DNA from: 70-18 sp041691815
GTDB taxonomy: Bacteria; Pseudomonadota; Alphaproteobacteria; Acetobacterales; Acetobacteraceae
Assembly (NCBI GenBank): GCA_041691815.1
Contig: JBEPTZ010000018.1
Location: 1 to 50,423 of the forward strand
DNA length: 50,423 nt
Reading direction: 5' to 3'
Shown: in pieces, positions 7,884 through 16,446 of the stretch
Position numbering within the stretch: the first letter of the stretch is position 1
Layout of the letters: every line of letters starts with the position of its first letter
Made by a program: the position numbers and the translations under genes
The notes under the pieces: generated by a model
Told to the model about the DNA's origin: nothing
The model's database searches: none
Seen by the model: the letters and a program-made list of their open reading frames with translations, nothing else

Positions 7884-9053
7884 TCAGGCCACGACCGCAT
7901 GGCGTGCGTGGTTCACCCGATGCCACCAGACCAGGCCGAGGGCGATCAGCACCGGCAGCACCACGGTGGCGTTCAGCACCACCCAGCCGCTGAAATGCTG
8001 CAACAGGCCGGAGGTGACCGAGGCGGCGGCCACCGTCGAGAAGATCACGAAGTCGTTGGCCGCCTGCGCCCGCACCCGCTCGGCGGCATCATGCGCGGTT
8101 GAGAGCAGGGCGGTGGCGCCGACGAACATGAAGTTCCAGCCCAACCCCAGCAGCCCAAGCGCCAGCATGAAGTTCAACTCGGTCGCCGGCGCCAGCGACA
8201 TGCCGGCGCAGGCCAGGCAGAAGCCGCCGCCGGCGATGATCACCCGGTGCGCCCCGAAGCGCTGGATCAGCGAGCCGGTGAAAAATCCGGGTGCGAACAT
8301 GCAGATCGCATGGATGCGGATCACATCGGTGCTCTGATCGACGCCGAAGCCGCACAGCATCATCTGCAGCGGCGTCGCGGTCATGATCAGGTTCATGGTG
8401 CCATAGCCGACCAGACCGGCAATCACCGCGGTGACGAACGCCGGACGCGCCACCAGCACCGAGAGCGGCACCGGCCTGGCGGTGCGCCTTGGGGCCGGCG
8501 GCAGGTCGATGAAGGCGATCAGCACCAGCGAGATCAGCGGCAGCAGCAGGAGTGCGATATAGGTGCCACTGAACAGCACCGGTTGCAGGAAGTTCTTGGT
8601 ATGCTTGAGAATTTCCGGACCCAGGATCGCCGAGATCACCCCGCCGGCCATCACCAGCGCGATCGCCCGCGCGCGGGCCTGCGGTGCCGCCACCTCGGAG
8701 GCCGCGAAGCGGTAATGCTGGCCGATGCCGAAACCGACCCCAAGCGGCAGCGCGCCGAGGCAATAGATCACGAAATCGGCCCGCCAGACCCCCAGCAGCA
8801 ACACCAGCGTGCCGGCCAACATCGACAAGGCGCCGACCACGAAGCCAACCCGCCGCCCCAGCCGCGCGAACAGCATGCTGGCCGGGATCGCCGCCGCCAT
8901 GGTGCCGATCATCTGCAGCGCATAGGGCAGCGTGGCGAGGCCCTTTTCGGGGGAGAGCGAGTAGCCGATCAGCGCACTCATCGCGACCTGGCAGATGCCG
9001 GCGGCGTTGACCATCGCCTGGCAGGTGAACAGCAGCCAGACGTTGCGATTCAT
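7884..9053 (-). CDS. MFS transporter
   Basis: A 389-aa integral membrane protein with about 12 predicted helices and the major facilitator layout. A motif-A-like loop AxxLFARLGRRVGFVVGA lies between helices 2 and 3, and a central cytoplasmic linker DLPPAPRRTARPVPLSVL separates the two six-helix halves. The substrate cannot be read. The ATG at 9053 overlaps the thiL stop by 4 nt (ATGA), so it is cotranslated with thiL; a link to thiamine precursor transport is possible but only inferred from position. Confidence 0.8.
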   Translation of the reverse strand: MNRNVWLLFTCQAMVNAAGICQVAMSALIGYSLSPEKGLATLPYALQMIGTMAAAIPASMLFARLGRRVGFVVGALSMLAGTLVLLLGVWRADFVIYCLGALPLGVGFGIGQHYRFAASEVAAPQARARAIALVMAGGVISAILGPEILKHTKNFLQPVLFSGTYIALLLLPLISLVLIAFIDLPPAPRRTARPVPLSVLVARPAFVTAVIAGLVGYGTMNLIMTATPLQMMLCGFGVDQSTDVIRIHAICMFAPGFFTGSLIQRFGAHRVIIAGGGFCLACAGMSLAPATELNFMLALGLLGLGWNFMFVGATALLSTAHDAAERVRAQAANDFVIFSTVAAASVTSGLLQHFSGWVVLNATVVLPVLIALGLVWWHRVNHARHAVVA

Positions 9054-10042
9054 CCGAAGTGACTCCATCCCTCGTGGGCGCGGCCGTCCACCCCGGTCTC
9101 GAAGGCGGCACCGTCATATCCTACAAGTGTGGCACGTGGTTCACCGGCGAGGAACCCGCCGATGCGGGTAACGGCAATGCCGGTGGCGCGGGCGGCCGCA
9201 CGCAGCGCCGGCTCCTGCGCCGGAGGGACCGCCAGCAGCAACTCGTAGTCGTCGCCGCCGGTGAGGCAGCGTTGCAGCAGCGCCGGCTGGGCGCGGATCG
9301 CCGCCCTGGCCGCAGCCGAGAGCGGCACCAGCGTCGCGTCGATCTCTGCCGCCAGCCCGCCAGCGCGGCAGAGATGGCCGAGGTCTTGCAGCAGCCCGTC
9401 CGATACATCCATCGCCGCCGCCGCGATGCCGTGCAGCAGCAGGCCGAGCGGCAGCCTTGGCTGCGGCAGCCGGTAGCGGTCGGCCAGATAGCCCTCCGGG
9501 TCATCCAGCCTGCCGCTGGCCGCCAGCAGCCCCAGCGCGCCGTCGCCGATGCTGCCGGTGACCCACACCCCGTGCCCGGCCAGCGCCCCTCGCCGCTGCA
9601 CTGCGCAGCCGGCCACGACGGTGCCGAGAATGGTCAGCGACAGGCTCACCGGCCCGGGCGTGGAGGTGGTGTCGCCACCCAGCAGATGCAGGCCGAACGC
9701 CGCCTGATCCTCGGCCAGCCCGGCCGCAAAGGCGGCGAACCAGGTGTCCGGCGTCTCCCTGGGCACCGAGACGGTGGTGAGATAGCCGAGCGGCGCCGCC
9801 CCCATCGCCGCGAGGTCGGACAGGTTGGTGCGCAGCAGCTTGCGGGCCACCAGGTCGGGCGGGTCATCGGGCAGGAAATGCACGCCGGCGACGATGGCAT
9901 CGGCGGCAATCACCAGTTCACGGCCGGGCGGCACCGCCAGCACCGCCGCGTCGTCGCCGAGATTGAGCGCGCCCTCGCCGGCCAGCGGGCGGAAGTGGCG
10001 GGCGATCAGGGCGAATTCGGGAGGGAGTGGATCAGTCGGCAT
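9050..10042 (-). CDS. thiL: Thiamine-monophosphate kinase
   Basis: A 330-aa ATP-dependent kinase converting thiamine phosphate to the active diphosphate. It has the PurM-like fold: NLGDDAAVLAVPPGRELVIAADAI (metal/ATP region), ARKLLRTNLSDLAAMGAAPLGYLTTV, LLGGDTTSTPGPVSLSLT, and AMDVSDGLLQDLGHLCRAGG, with TGGDDYELL near the end. I use the ATG at 10042 because AGAGG is 8 nt upstream; an ATG two codons earlier is too close to it. An inverted-repeat element separates it from nusB. Confidence 0.92.
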   Translation of the reverse strand: MPTDPLPPEFALIARHFRPLAGEGALNLGDDAAVLAVPPGRELVIAADAIVAGVHFLPDDPPDLVARKLLRTNLSDLAAMGAAPLGYLTTVSVPRETPDTWFAAFAAGLAEDQAAFGLHLLGGDTTSTPGPVSLSLTILGTVVAGCAVQRRGALAGHGVWVTGSIGDGALGLLAASGRLDDPEGYLADRYRLPQPRLPLGLLLHGIAAAAMDVSDGLLQDLGHLCRAGGLAAEIDATLVPLSAAARAAIRAQPALLQRCLTGGDDYELLLAVPPAQEPALRAAARATGIAVTRIGGFLAGEPRATLVGYDGAAFETGVDGRAHEGWSHFG

Positions 10043-10056
10043 CAGCATCGCCTCTC

Positions 10057-10214
10057 AAGGAAGACAGACCACAAAGAGACGTAGAGGCGAAGAGAGAAAA
10101 AAATCAGATATCGGAAAATATTCTGATCAAAATACCGTTAGGTGATTAGAGAAATACTCTCGACGATATCAGAATTTCTCTCTTCGCCTCTACGTCTCTT
10201 TGTAAATCTTCCTT
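10057..10214. repeat. Family-2 intergenic inverted-repeat element, copy 1
   Basis: The arms 10071-10099 and 10175-10203 are a perfect 29-bp inverted repeat. An outer 8-bp match (AAGGAAGA / TCTTCCTT) is separated from it by small unpaired segments. The 75-nt centre is AT-rich and itself contains shorter inverted matches (GATATCG / CGATATC). The element fills the gap from 5 nt beyond the nusB stop to 14 nt before the thiL start. A shorter relative lies at 37593. Read from either side it would form one long hairpin. It resembles a MITE or a structured processing site; which of these cannot be decided here. Confidence 0.85.
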
Positions 10215-10219
10215 GCTGG

Positions 10220-10705
10220 CTATGCCACGGGAAACGCCGCCGGCCGCAGCAGCCGGGCCAGGGTATCCAGCACGCCGTTGGCCATCCCCGGTTCGTCGCC
10301 GGTGAAGAAGCCGTGCGCCACGTCGAGGTATTCGTTGATCACCACGCGCGGCGGCGGGCCGTCTTTCATCCACAATTCGGCGGCGGCGGCGCGCAGCAGC
10401 GCCCGCAGCACCGGGTCCAGCCGTTCGATCGGCCAGTCTGCCGAGAGGGCGGCGGCGAGCATCGGGTCCAGCGTGTCCTGCTGCTGCGTCGCGGTGCGCA
10501 CGATGCGGGCGAACAGCGGCACGTTGGCGTCCGGCGCGCGGCCGTCCTCGAAGCCGCCGCTGCCGGGCAGTTCGCCGAGGCGGTGGCGGATGAACTCGTC
10601 GATCACCGTCTCCGGGCTGGTCTGCGACTGCTCGGCCTGGAACAGCGCCTGGACGGCGGCGACCCGCGCCGAGGTGCGGGGGCGCGCGGTGGCGGGGCTG
10701 GCCAT
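10220..10705 (-). CDS. nusB: Transcription antitermination factor NusB
   Basis: A 161-aa all-helical RNA-binding protein for rRNA antitermination. It begins MASPATARPRTSARVAAVQALFQAEQS, with the conserved arginine-rich N-terminus and AxxALFQ pattern. Later segments LDPVLRALLRAAAAELWMKDGPPPRVVINEYLDVAHGFFTGDEPGMANGVLDTLAR match the NusB core. The ATG at 10705 overlaps the ribH stop by 1 nt (TGATG), the usual ribH-nusB coupling. Confidence 0.93.
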   Translation of the reverse strand: MASPATARPRTSARVAAVQALFQAEQSQTSPETVIDEFIRHRLGELPGSGGFEDGRAPDANVPLFARIVRTATQQQDTLDPMLAAALSADWPIERLDPVLRALLRAAAAELWMKDGPPPRVVINEYLDVAHGFFTGDEPGMANGVLDTLARLLRPAAFPVA

Positions 10706-11187
10706 CAGACCGCCTCCAGCCAGCGTGCGGCGCGGATCTGCAGCAGGGCGGCGGCGGCGGCCTCGGCGCCCTTGTTGGGGCCGTCGGCGCCCGAGCGGGC
10801 CAGCGCCTGCGCCTCGGTGGCCACGGTGAGCAGGCCGTTGCCCAGGCACAGGCCGAATTGCAGCACCACCTGGGTGAGCCCGGTCATCGCCTCGCGGCAG
10901 ACATGCTCGTAATGGTCGGTCTCACCCTTCACCACGCAGCCGAGTGCGATATAGCCGTCGTAGTGCCGGCTGCCGCGCAGCGCCAGGCGGACGGTGGCGG
11001 CCAGTTCCAGCGCGCCGGCAACATCCAGCACGTCGAACGTGGCGCCGGCCTCGCGCAGCAGGCGTTCGGCGCCGTCGCGCAGGCCGTCGACGATGTGCGT
11101 GTAGTAGGGCGCGCGCACCACCAGCAGATGCGGGCGCGGGCCGTCCAGCACCGGGGCCTTGGGCCGCGGCGCGTCAGCAGTACTCAT
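10705..11187 (-). CDS. ribH: 6,7-dimethyl-8-ribityllumazine synthase
   Basis: A 160-aa penultimate riboflavin enzyme that condenses the ribityl-pyrimidine with dihydroxybutanone phosphate. Conserved parts are VDVAGALELAA (substrate site; here DVLDVAGALELAATVRLA), YIALGCVVKGETDHYEHVCRE with the catalytic His-containing GETDHYEH, and NGLLTVATEAQALAR near the C-terminus. Its ATG overlaps the ribB stop by 4 nt. Confidence 0.93.
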   Translation of the reverse strand: MSTADAPRPKAPVLDGPRPHLLVVRAPYYTHIVDGLRDGAERLLREAGATFDVLDVAGALELAATVRLALRGSRHYDGYIALGCVVKGETDHYEHVCREAMTGLTQVVLQFGLCLGNGLLTVATEAQALARSGADGPNKGAEAAAAALLQIRAARWLEAV

Positions 11188-12323
11188 GGGGCGATGGGTC
11201 CTTCAACCGGGCTGGTGGCGATCGGGCGGGTGTCGACGATGTTCAGCCCGTAGCCCTCGATGCCGATGATGGTGCGCTGGGTGTTGGACAGCAGCACCAT
11301 GTCGCGCACCCCGAGGTCGAGCAGGATTTGCGCGCCGATGCCGTAGTCGCGCAACTGGGTGCGCGGCTGCTCGCTGCCCAGATGCTGCACCCGCTCGGAG
11401 AGTGCGGTCGGCCGCATCTCGCGCAGCAGCACCACCGCACCACGCCCTTCGGCGGCGATCATCTGCATGGCGCCGCGCAGCACCGAGCTGGTGCGGCTGC
11501 CGATCACGTCGTTCAGCAGGTCGACGCCGTGCATGCGCACCGGCACCGGGCCAGGGGCGGAGAGGTCGCCCTTCACCAGCACCAGGTGCTCGCAATATTC
11601 CACCGTGTTGGCGTAGGTCAGCAGCTTCCAGGCGCCGCCGATCTCGTGGGTGTAGTTCGCCTCGCTGATCCGCTTCACCAGCCGCTCGGTGCGGCGGCGA
11701 TGCGCGATCAGGTCGGCGATGGTGCCGAGTTTCAGGTTCTGGTGCTGCGCGAAGGCCACCAGGTCGGGCATCCGGGCCATGGTGCCGTCGTCGTTCATGA
11801 TCTCGCAGATCACCCCGGCGGGGTTGAGGCCGGCCAGGCGGGCGATGTCCACCGCCGCCTCGGTATGCCCGGCGCGCACCAGCGTGCCGCCCTCGCGGGC
11901 CATCAGCGGGAACACGTGGCCGGGGGTGACGATCTGGTCGCGTCCGCAGGCCGGGTTGATCGCAACGCCGATGGTGCGCGCCCGGTCATGCGCCGAAATG
12001 CCGGTGGTCACCCCGTCGCGCGCTTCGATTGATACTGTAAAAGCAGTGGCATGGCGGGTGCCGTTGGCCTGGCTCATCAGCGGCAGGCCGAGCTGCTCCA
12101 CCCGGTCGCGGCTGAGTGCCAGGCAGATCAGGCCGCGGGCGTGGCGGGCCATGAAGTTCACCGCGTCGGGCGTGGCGAACTGCGCCGGGATCACCAGGTC
12201 GCCCTCGTTCTCGCGGTCCTCGTCGTCGACCAGGATGAACATCCGGCCCTCGCGCGCCTCCTCGATCAGTTCCTCGGCGGAGGCGAGGTACTCCGACAGG
12301 CTGCGGCTCAGCATCTCGTTCAT
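11184..12323 (-). CDS. ribB: 3,4-dihydroxy-2-butanone-4-phosphate synthase with degenerate GCH-II domain (RibBX type)
   Basis: A 379-aa two-domain protein. The N-terminal half (about residues 15-215) is a complete DHBP synthase, with FILVDDEDRENEGDLVIPAQ, ARGLICLAL, TTGISAHDRA, TPGHVFPLMAREGGTLVRAGHTEAAVD and GVICEIMNDDGTMA. The C-terminal half has the GTP cyclohydrolase II fold, but the zinc cysteines (E. coli SEC and LRCDC) are replaced by RMHGV and SRTSSVLRG, and the RQEGRGIGL loop by LREMRPTAL. That half is therefore unlikely to be catalytic, and GCH II activity must come from elsewhere. The ATG at 12323 overlaps ribE by 4 nt. Confidence 0.9.
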   Translation of the reverse strand: MNEMLSRSLSEYLASAEELIEEAREGRMFILVDDEDRENEGDLVIPAQFATPDAVNFMARHARGLICLALSRDRVEQLGLPLMSQANGTRHATAFTVSIEARDGVTTGISAHDRARTIGVAINPACGRDQIVTPGHVFPLMAREGGTLVRAGHTEAAVDIARLAGLNPAGVICEIMNDDGTMARMPDLVAFAQHQNLKLGTIADLIAHRRRTERLVKRISEANYTHEIGGAWKLLTYANTVEYCEHLVLVKGDLSAPGPVPVRMHGVDLLNDVIGSRTSSVLRGAMQMIAAEGRGAVVLLREMRPTALSERVQHLGSEQPRTQLRDYGIGAQILLDLGVRDMVLLSNTQRTIIGIEGYGLNIVDTRPIATSPVEGPIAP

Positions 12324-12934
12324 GGCGTGTCCCTCAGGCGGGCGACGTAGCGCGCCAGCGTGTCGATTTCGATGTTCACCCGATCGCCCGGGCGCAGCAG
12401 GCCGAAGCTGGTGACGGCGGCAGTGTGCGGGATGATGTTGACCCCGAAGCTTTCGTCGCCGACCTCGTTGACGGTCAGCGACACCCCGTCCACCGCGACG
12501 CTGCCCTTTGGCGCGATGAAGCGGGCCAGCGCGCGCGGGACGCGGAAGCTCCAGCGGGTGGAGCCGTTTTCCGGCACCGCCGCCAGCACCTCGGCGACGC
12601 CGTCGACATGGCCGGCGACGATATGGCCGCCCAGTTCGTCGCCGACCTTGAGCGGGCGTTCCAGATTGACCCGACTGCCGACGACCCAGGAACCGAGCGT
12701 GGTTTTCGACAGGGTTTCCGCCGAAGCTTCGGCGGCGAACCAGTCCGGCCCCAGTTCTATCGCGGTGAGGCAGCAGCCGGAGCAGGCGATCGAGGCGCCG
12801 AGCGGGATGCTGGCGGTATTGGCCCCCCACGGTGACTCCTTGGGCGTGGCGATCACCAGCCGCATGTCCTGGCCGCCGCCGAGCGGGCGGATTTCGCGCA
12901 CGGTGCCCAGCCCGGTGATGATTCCGGTGAACAT
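12320..12934 (-). CDS. ribE: Riboflavin synthase alpha chain
   Basis: A 204-aa enzyme that dismutates two lumazines to riboflavin. The start MFTGIITGLGTVREI is diagnostic. The two internally repeated lumazine-binding barrels are visible: GASIACSGCCLTAIEL and SVAVDGVSLTVNEV are equivalent segments, and GGHIVAGHVDGVAEV joins the halves. It overlaps ribD by 1 nt (TGATG) and ribB by 4 nt. Confidence 0.94.
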   Translation of the reverse strand: MFTGIITGLGTVREIRPLGGGQDMRLVIATPKESPWGANTASIPLGASIACSGCCLTAIELGPDWFAAEASAETLSKTTLGSWVVGSRVNLERPLKVGDELGGHIVAGHVDGVAEVLAAVPENGSTRWSFRVPRALARFIAPKGSVAVDGVSLTVNEVGDESFGVNIIPHTAAVTSFGLLRPGDRVNIEIDTLARYVARLRDTP

Positions 12935-14046
12935 CAGCCCTGCTCCTCGCGCGGCAGGCGTTGCATCTCGGTCAGCACGTCATCGCCGGCCATGGTGACG
13001 CGCAGGCGGCGGAAGCGCGGCATGGCGGCCAACGCGGTGACGCCGAACGCCTGCGCCGCCGCCACGCCGTCGCCGCCCATCACCGCCGGCGCATGGAACC
13101 AGGCCAGTCGATCCACCAGATCGGCACGCAGCAGGGTCGCCGCAAGCCGGGCGCCGCCCTCCACCAGCAGGCGGGTGATGCCGCGCTCGGCCAGGGCGGC
13201 CAGCCCGGCGGCGATATCCACCCCGGCCTCGCCGCCCGGCACCCGCAGCAGCGCCACGCCGAGCTCTTCCAGCGCTGCCGCCCGCGCCGGGTCGGCGTCG
13301 TCGCGGGCGATCACCCAGGTCGGGGTCTCCTTCGCGGTCACCACCAGGCGGGAGAGCAGGCGCAGGCTGAGATGGCCGTCGGCGACCACGCGCACCATCG
13401 GCGTGGTCTTGTAGCCGGGGATGCGGCAGGTCAGGTCGGGGTCGTCGGCCATTGCGGTGCCGACGCCGACCAGAACCGCGTCGTGCCGGCCGCGCAGCGC
13501 ATGGCCGAGGCGGCGGGCCGGGGCGCCGGTGATCCACTGGCTCTCGCCGGCGGCGGTGGCGATGCGGCCGTCCAGCGTGGTCGCCAGCTTCAGGGTCACC
13601 ATCGGGCGGCCCTGGCGGATGCGATGGAACAGGCCCTCGGCGATCTCCTCGGCCTCGTCCTGCAGCAGGCCCTGCACCACCTCGATGCCGGCCTCGCGCA
13701 ACCGTCGCAGGCCGGCGCCGTTGACCCGCGGGTCGGGGTCGGCGGTGGCGACCACCACGCGGGCGATGCCGGCTTCGATCAGCGCCTCGGTGCAGGGCGG
13801 GGTGCGGCCCTGGAAGCAGCACGGCTCCAGCGTGACATAGGCGGTGGCGCCGCGTGCCAGAACGCCCGCCATCGCCAGAGCCTGCGGCTCGGCATGCGGG
13901 CGGCCCCAGGGCGCGGTGTTGCCGCGGCCAACCACAACTCCGTCGCGCACGATGACGCAGCCCACCGAGGGGTTCGGCCAGGTGTTGCCCAGGCCGCGCC
14001 GGGCCAGCGCCAGGGCCGCGCGCATATGGGTGGGGTCATCCGCCAC
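12934..14046 (-). CDS. ribD: Bifunctional diaminohydroxyphosphoribosylaminopyrimidine deaminase / reductase
   Basis: A 370-aa enzyme. The N-terminal cytidine-deaminase-like zinc domain (about 1-145) has HAEPQAL, with Pro where Val is commoner, and PCCFQGRTPPC. The C-terminal reductase domain has RPMVTLKLATTLDGRIATAAGESQWITG and LLVEGGARLAATLL. I choose the GTG at 14046, 5 nt after the nrdR stop, because ADDPTHMRAALALARRGLGNTWPNPSVG is the normal RibD N-terminus; the frame stays open further upstream only as an antisense-like extension through nrdR. Confidence 0.92.
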   Translation of the reverse strand: MADDPTHMRAALALARRGLGNTWPNPSVGCVIVRDGVVVGRGNTAPWGRPHAEPQALAMAGVLARGATAYVTLEPCCFQGRTPPCTEALIEAGIARVVVATADPDPRVNGAGLRRLREAGIEVVQGLLQDEAEEIAEGLFHRIRQGRPMVTLKLATTLDGRIATAAGESQWITGAPARRLGHALRGRHDAVLVGVGTAMADDPDLTCRIPGYKTTPMVRVVADGHLSLRLLSRLVVTAKETPTWVIARDDADPARAAALEELGVALLRVPGGEAGVDIAAGLAALAERGITRLLVEGGARLAATLLRADLVDRLAWFHAPAVMGGDGVAAAQAFGVTALAAMPRFRRLRVTMAGDDVLTEMQRLPREEQG

Positions 14047-14051
14047 CCGGC

Positions 14052-14507
14052 TCAGTCCGGACTGCCGAGTTCGCCAAGAAATGCTTCGAAATCCTTGGCT
14101 TCTCGGAAATTTCTGTAGACCGAGGCGAAGCGGACATAGGCCACCGCGTCGACCTCCTTCAGCGTCTCCATCACCTGCTCGCCGATCAGCTTGCTGGGGA
14201 TGTCGGCCTCGCCGGAAGCTTCCAGCCGGCGGACGATGCCGTTGACGATCAGCTCGATCCGCTCGTCGTCCACCGGCCGCTTGCGCAGCGCGATGCGCAC
14301 CGAGCGGGCCAGCTTGTCGCGGTCGAACGGCACCCGGCGGCCGTCGGTCTTGACCACCGTCAACTCGCGCAGTTGCACCCGCTCGATGGTGGTGAAGCGC
14401 TGGCTGCAGCCGCCGCAGGAGCGCCGGCGGCGAATGGCCGAGCCGTCCTCGGTGGGACGGCTGTCCTTCACCTGGGTGTCCTCGTGGCCGCAGAACGGGC
14501 AGCGCAT
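14052..14507 (-). CDS. nrdR: Transcriptional repressor NrdR
   Basis: A 151-aa regulator of ribonucleotide reductase genes. A zinc ribbon (MRCPFCGH ... RRRRSCGGCSQRFTT) precedes an ATP-cone domain (VVKTDGRRVPFDRDKLARSVRIALRKRPV). The length and sequence are typical. It lies between glyA and ribD, a gene order seen across alphaproteobacteria. No NrdR boxes are expected here since its targets are elsewhere. Confidence 0.95.
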   Translation of the reverse strand: MRCPFCGHEDTQVKDSRPTEDGSAIRRRRSCGGCSQRFTTIERVQLRELTVVKTDGRRVPFDRDKLARSVRIALRKRPVDDERIELIVNGIVRRLEASGEADIPSKLIGEQVMETLKEVDAVAYVRFASVYRNFREAKDFEAFLGELGSPD

Positions 14508-14513
14508 CGGGGT

Positions 14514-15827
14514 CTATCCCGCTGGAGAAATGGGGGCCGGATAGATCGGGAAGCGGGCGCACATCGCCTGCACCTGGGCACCGATTTCGGCCTCGGCGGC
14601 GTCGTTGCTGCCGTCGTTGGATTTCGCCAGCCCGTCCAGCACCTGGCCGATCATCCGGCCGATCTCGGTGAACTCGGCCGCGCCGAAGCCGCGCGCGGTG
14701 GCCGCCGGGCTGCCGAGGCGGATGCCGGAGGTCACCGCCGGCTTGGCCGGGTCGAACGGGATGGCGTTCTTGTTGGCGGTGATATGGGCGTGCTCCAGGC
14801 TGCGCTCGGCGGCCTTGCCGGTAACCCCCTTGGGCCGCAGGTCGACCAGCATCAGGTGGCAATCGGTGCCGCCGCTGATGATCGCCAGCCCCTGCCCGAC
14901 CAGGCTGGCGGCCAGCGCCTTGGCGTTATCGGCCACCGCCTGCTGATAGACACGGAATTCCGGCCGCAACGCCTCGCCGAACGCCGCCGCCTTGCCGGCG
15001 ATGACATGCATCAGCGGCCCGCCCTGCAGGCCGGGGAACACCGCCGAGTTGATCTTCTTGCCGAGGTCGAGGTCGTTTGACAGCACCATTCCGCCACGCG
15101 GGCCACGCAGCGTCTTGTGGGTGGTGGTGGTCACCACATGGGCGTGCGGCAGCGGGCTGGGGAACAGACCGGCGGCCACCAGACCGGCGAAATGCGCCAT
15201 GTCGACCATGAAGTAGGCGCCAACCTCGTCGGCCACCTTGCGGATGCGCGGGAAGTCGATGAAGCGCGGATAGGCGCTGCCGCCGGCGATGATCAGCTTC
15301 GGCTTCTCGCTGCGCGCCAGCCGCTCCAGCTCGTCATAGTCCAGCAGCCCGTCCTCGCGGCGCACGCCGTACTGCACCGCGCGGAACCACTTGCCGGACA
15401 GATTGGGCGCGGCACCATGGGTCAGATGCCCGCCGGCGGCGAGGCTCATGCCGAGAATGGTGTCGCGCGGCTGCAACAGTGCCAGGAACACCGCCTGGTT
15501 GGCCTGCGCCCCGGAATGCGGCTGCACATTGGCGAATTCACAGGAAAACAACTGTTTGGCGCGGGAGATCGCCAGGCTCTCGGCCACATCCACCTCGGCG
15601 CAGCCGCCGTAATAGCGCCGGCCCGGATAGCCCTCGGCGTATTTATTGGTCAGCACCGAGCCCTGCGCCTGCATCACCGCCGCGGAGACCAGGTTCTCGC
15701 TGGCGATCAGCTCGATGCCGTCCTGCTGGCGCACCAGCTCGCGGCCGATGGCGGCAGCCAGTTCGGGGTCGGTCTCGCTGAGCGGGGCGGTGAAGTAGCG
15801 TTGCAGTGCTGCGGTGTGTTCGTTCAT
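14514..15827 (-). CDS. glyA: Serine hydroxymethyltransferase
   Basis: A 437-aa PLP enzyme interconverting serine and glycine and loading one-carbon units onto tetrahydrofolate. The PLP lysine is in VVTTTTHKTLRGPRGG. Other signatures are GIELIASENLVSAAV, NKYAEGYPGRRYYGGCAEVD and MVDMAHFAGLVAAG. The length is usual, perhaps 10-15 residues longer at the C-terminus. The ATG overlaps the rpiB stop by 4 nt. Confidence 0.96.
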   Translation of the reverse strand: MNEHTAALQRYFTAPLSETDPELAAAIGRELVRQQDGIELIASENLVSAAVMQAQGSVLTNKYAEGYPGRRYYGGCAEVDVAESLAISRAKQLFSCEFANVQPHSGAQANQAVFLALLQPRDTILGMSLAAGGHLTHGAAPNLSGKWFRAVQYGVRREDGLLDYDELERLARSEKPKLIIAGGSAYPRFIDFPRIRKVADEVGAYFMVDMAHFAGLVAAGLFPSPLPHAHVVTTTTHKTLRGPRGGMVLSNDLDLGKKINSAVFPGLQGGPLMHVIAGKAAAFGEALRPEFRVYQQAVADNAKALAASLVGQGLAIISGGTDCHLMLVDLRPKGVTGKAAERSLEHAHITANKNAIPFDPAKPAVTSGIRLGSPAATARGFGAAEFTEIGRMIGQVLDGLAKSNDGSNDAAEAEIGAQVQAMCARFPIYPAPISPAG

Positions 15828-16285
15828 GACGGATCCTGGTTCGGCGAGAGTTTGGCGATGCGGCGGTCGTGGCGGCCCCCGGCATAGGCGGTTGCCAGGA
15901 AAGTCGCCAGAATGTCGAGCGCCAGCACGTCGCCGACGATGCGGGCGCCCATCGCCAGAACATTGGCATCGTTATGCTCGCGCGACAGGCGGGCCATGGT
16001 GGTATTGACGCATAGCCCGCAGCGAATGCCGGCATGGCGGTTGGCGGCGATCGACATGCCGATGCCGGTGCCGCAGATCAGCACTCCGAACCGCGCCTCG
16101 CCTTGCTCCACCGCGCGGCACACCGCGTGGGCGAAATCGGGGTAATCGACGCTGGCGGTGCCGAGAGTGCCCATGTCCAGCACGCTATGGCCGGCGGCGC
16201 GCAGCTGGTCGGCCAGCACCGCCTTCAGCGCCGGGCCGGCATGGTCGCTGCCGATTGCAATGGTGAGGGAGGTGTCTGCTGTCAT
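15824..16285 (-). CDS. rpiB: Ribose-5-phosphate isomerase B
   Basis: A 153-aa sugar-phosphate isomerase of the RpiB/LacAB family. Conserved elements are IAIGSDHAGPALK at the N-terminus, DYPDFAHAVCRAV, the catalytic-cysteine loop LICGTGIGMSIAANR, and NVLAMGARIVG. Two ATGs occur in tandem (16288 and 16285); I use the second because AGGGA is then 7 nt away. It is the first gene of the glyA-nrdR-rib operon and diverges from the ketopantoate-reductase-like gene across 160 bp. Confidence 0.92.
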   Translation of the reverse strand: MTADTSLTIAIGSDHAGPALKAVLADQLRAAGHSVLDMGTLGTASVDYPDFAHAVCRAVEQGEARFGVLICGTGIGMSIAANRHAGIRCGLCVNTTMARLSREHNDANVLAMGARIVGDVLALDILATFLATAYAGGRHDRRIAKLSPNQDPS

Positions 16286-16446
16286 CATGGCTTCCCTGTA
16301 ACATGCGGCGGCGCATCGGCGAAATTACCCGTGCCGGCGCCCCGCCGCATCCCGGCCATGCAGCATCCGCCCACCGCTGGCAAGGCGCAGTTGGCATTCC
16401 GGCCCACCGGCGGCAAGGTGCGGGCGCGAAACTCGGGAGCACGGAC

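Noticed and set aside
12934..14862. A 642-codon frame suggesting a fusion of ribD with an upstream domain
   Set aside because: The upstream part is read through nrdR in another frame and is low-complexity. The normal RibD N-terminus begins at 14046.
16289..16446. Riboswitch upstream of rpiB-glyA or the ketopantoate-reductase-like gene
   Set aside because: The 160-bp divergent region shows no conserved glycine, FMN or TPP aptamer core that I can recognise, and each gene has an ordinary ribosome site.
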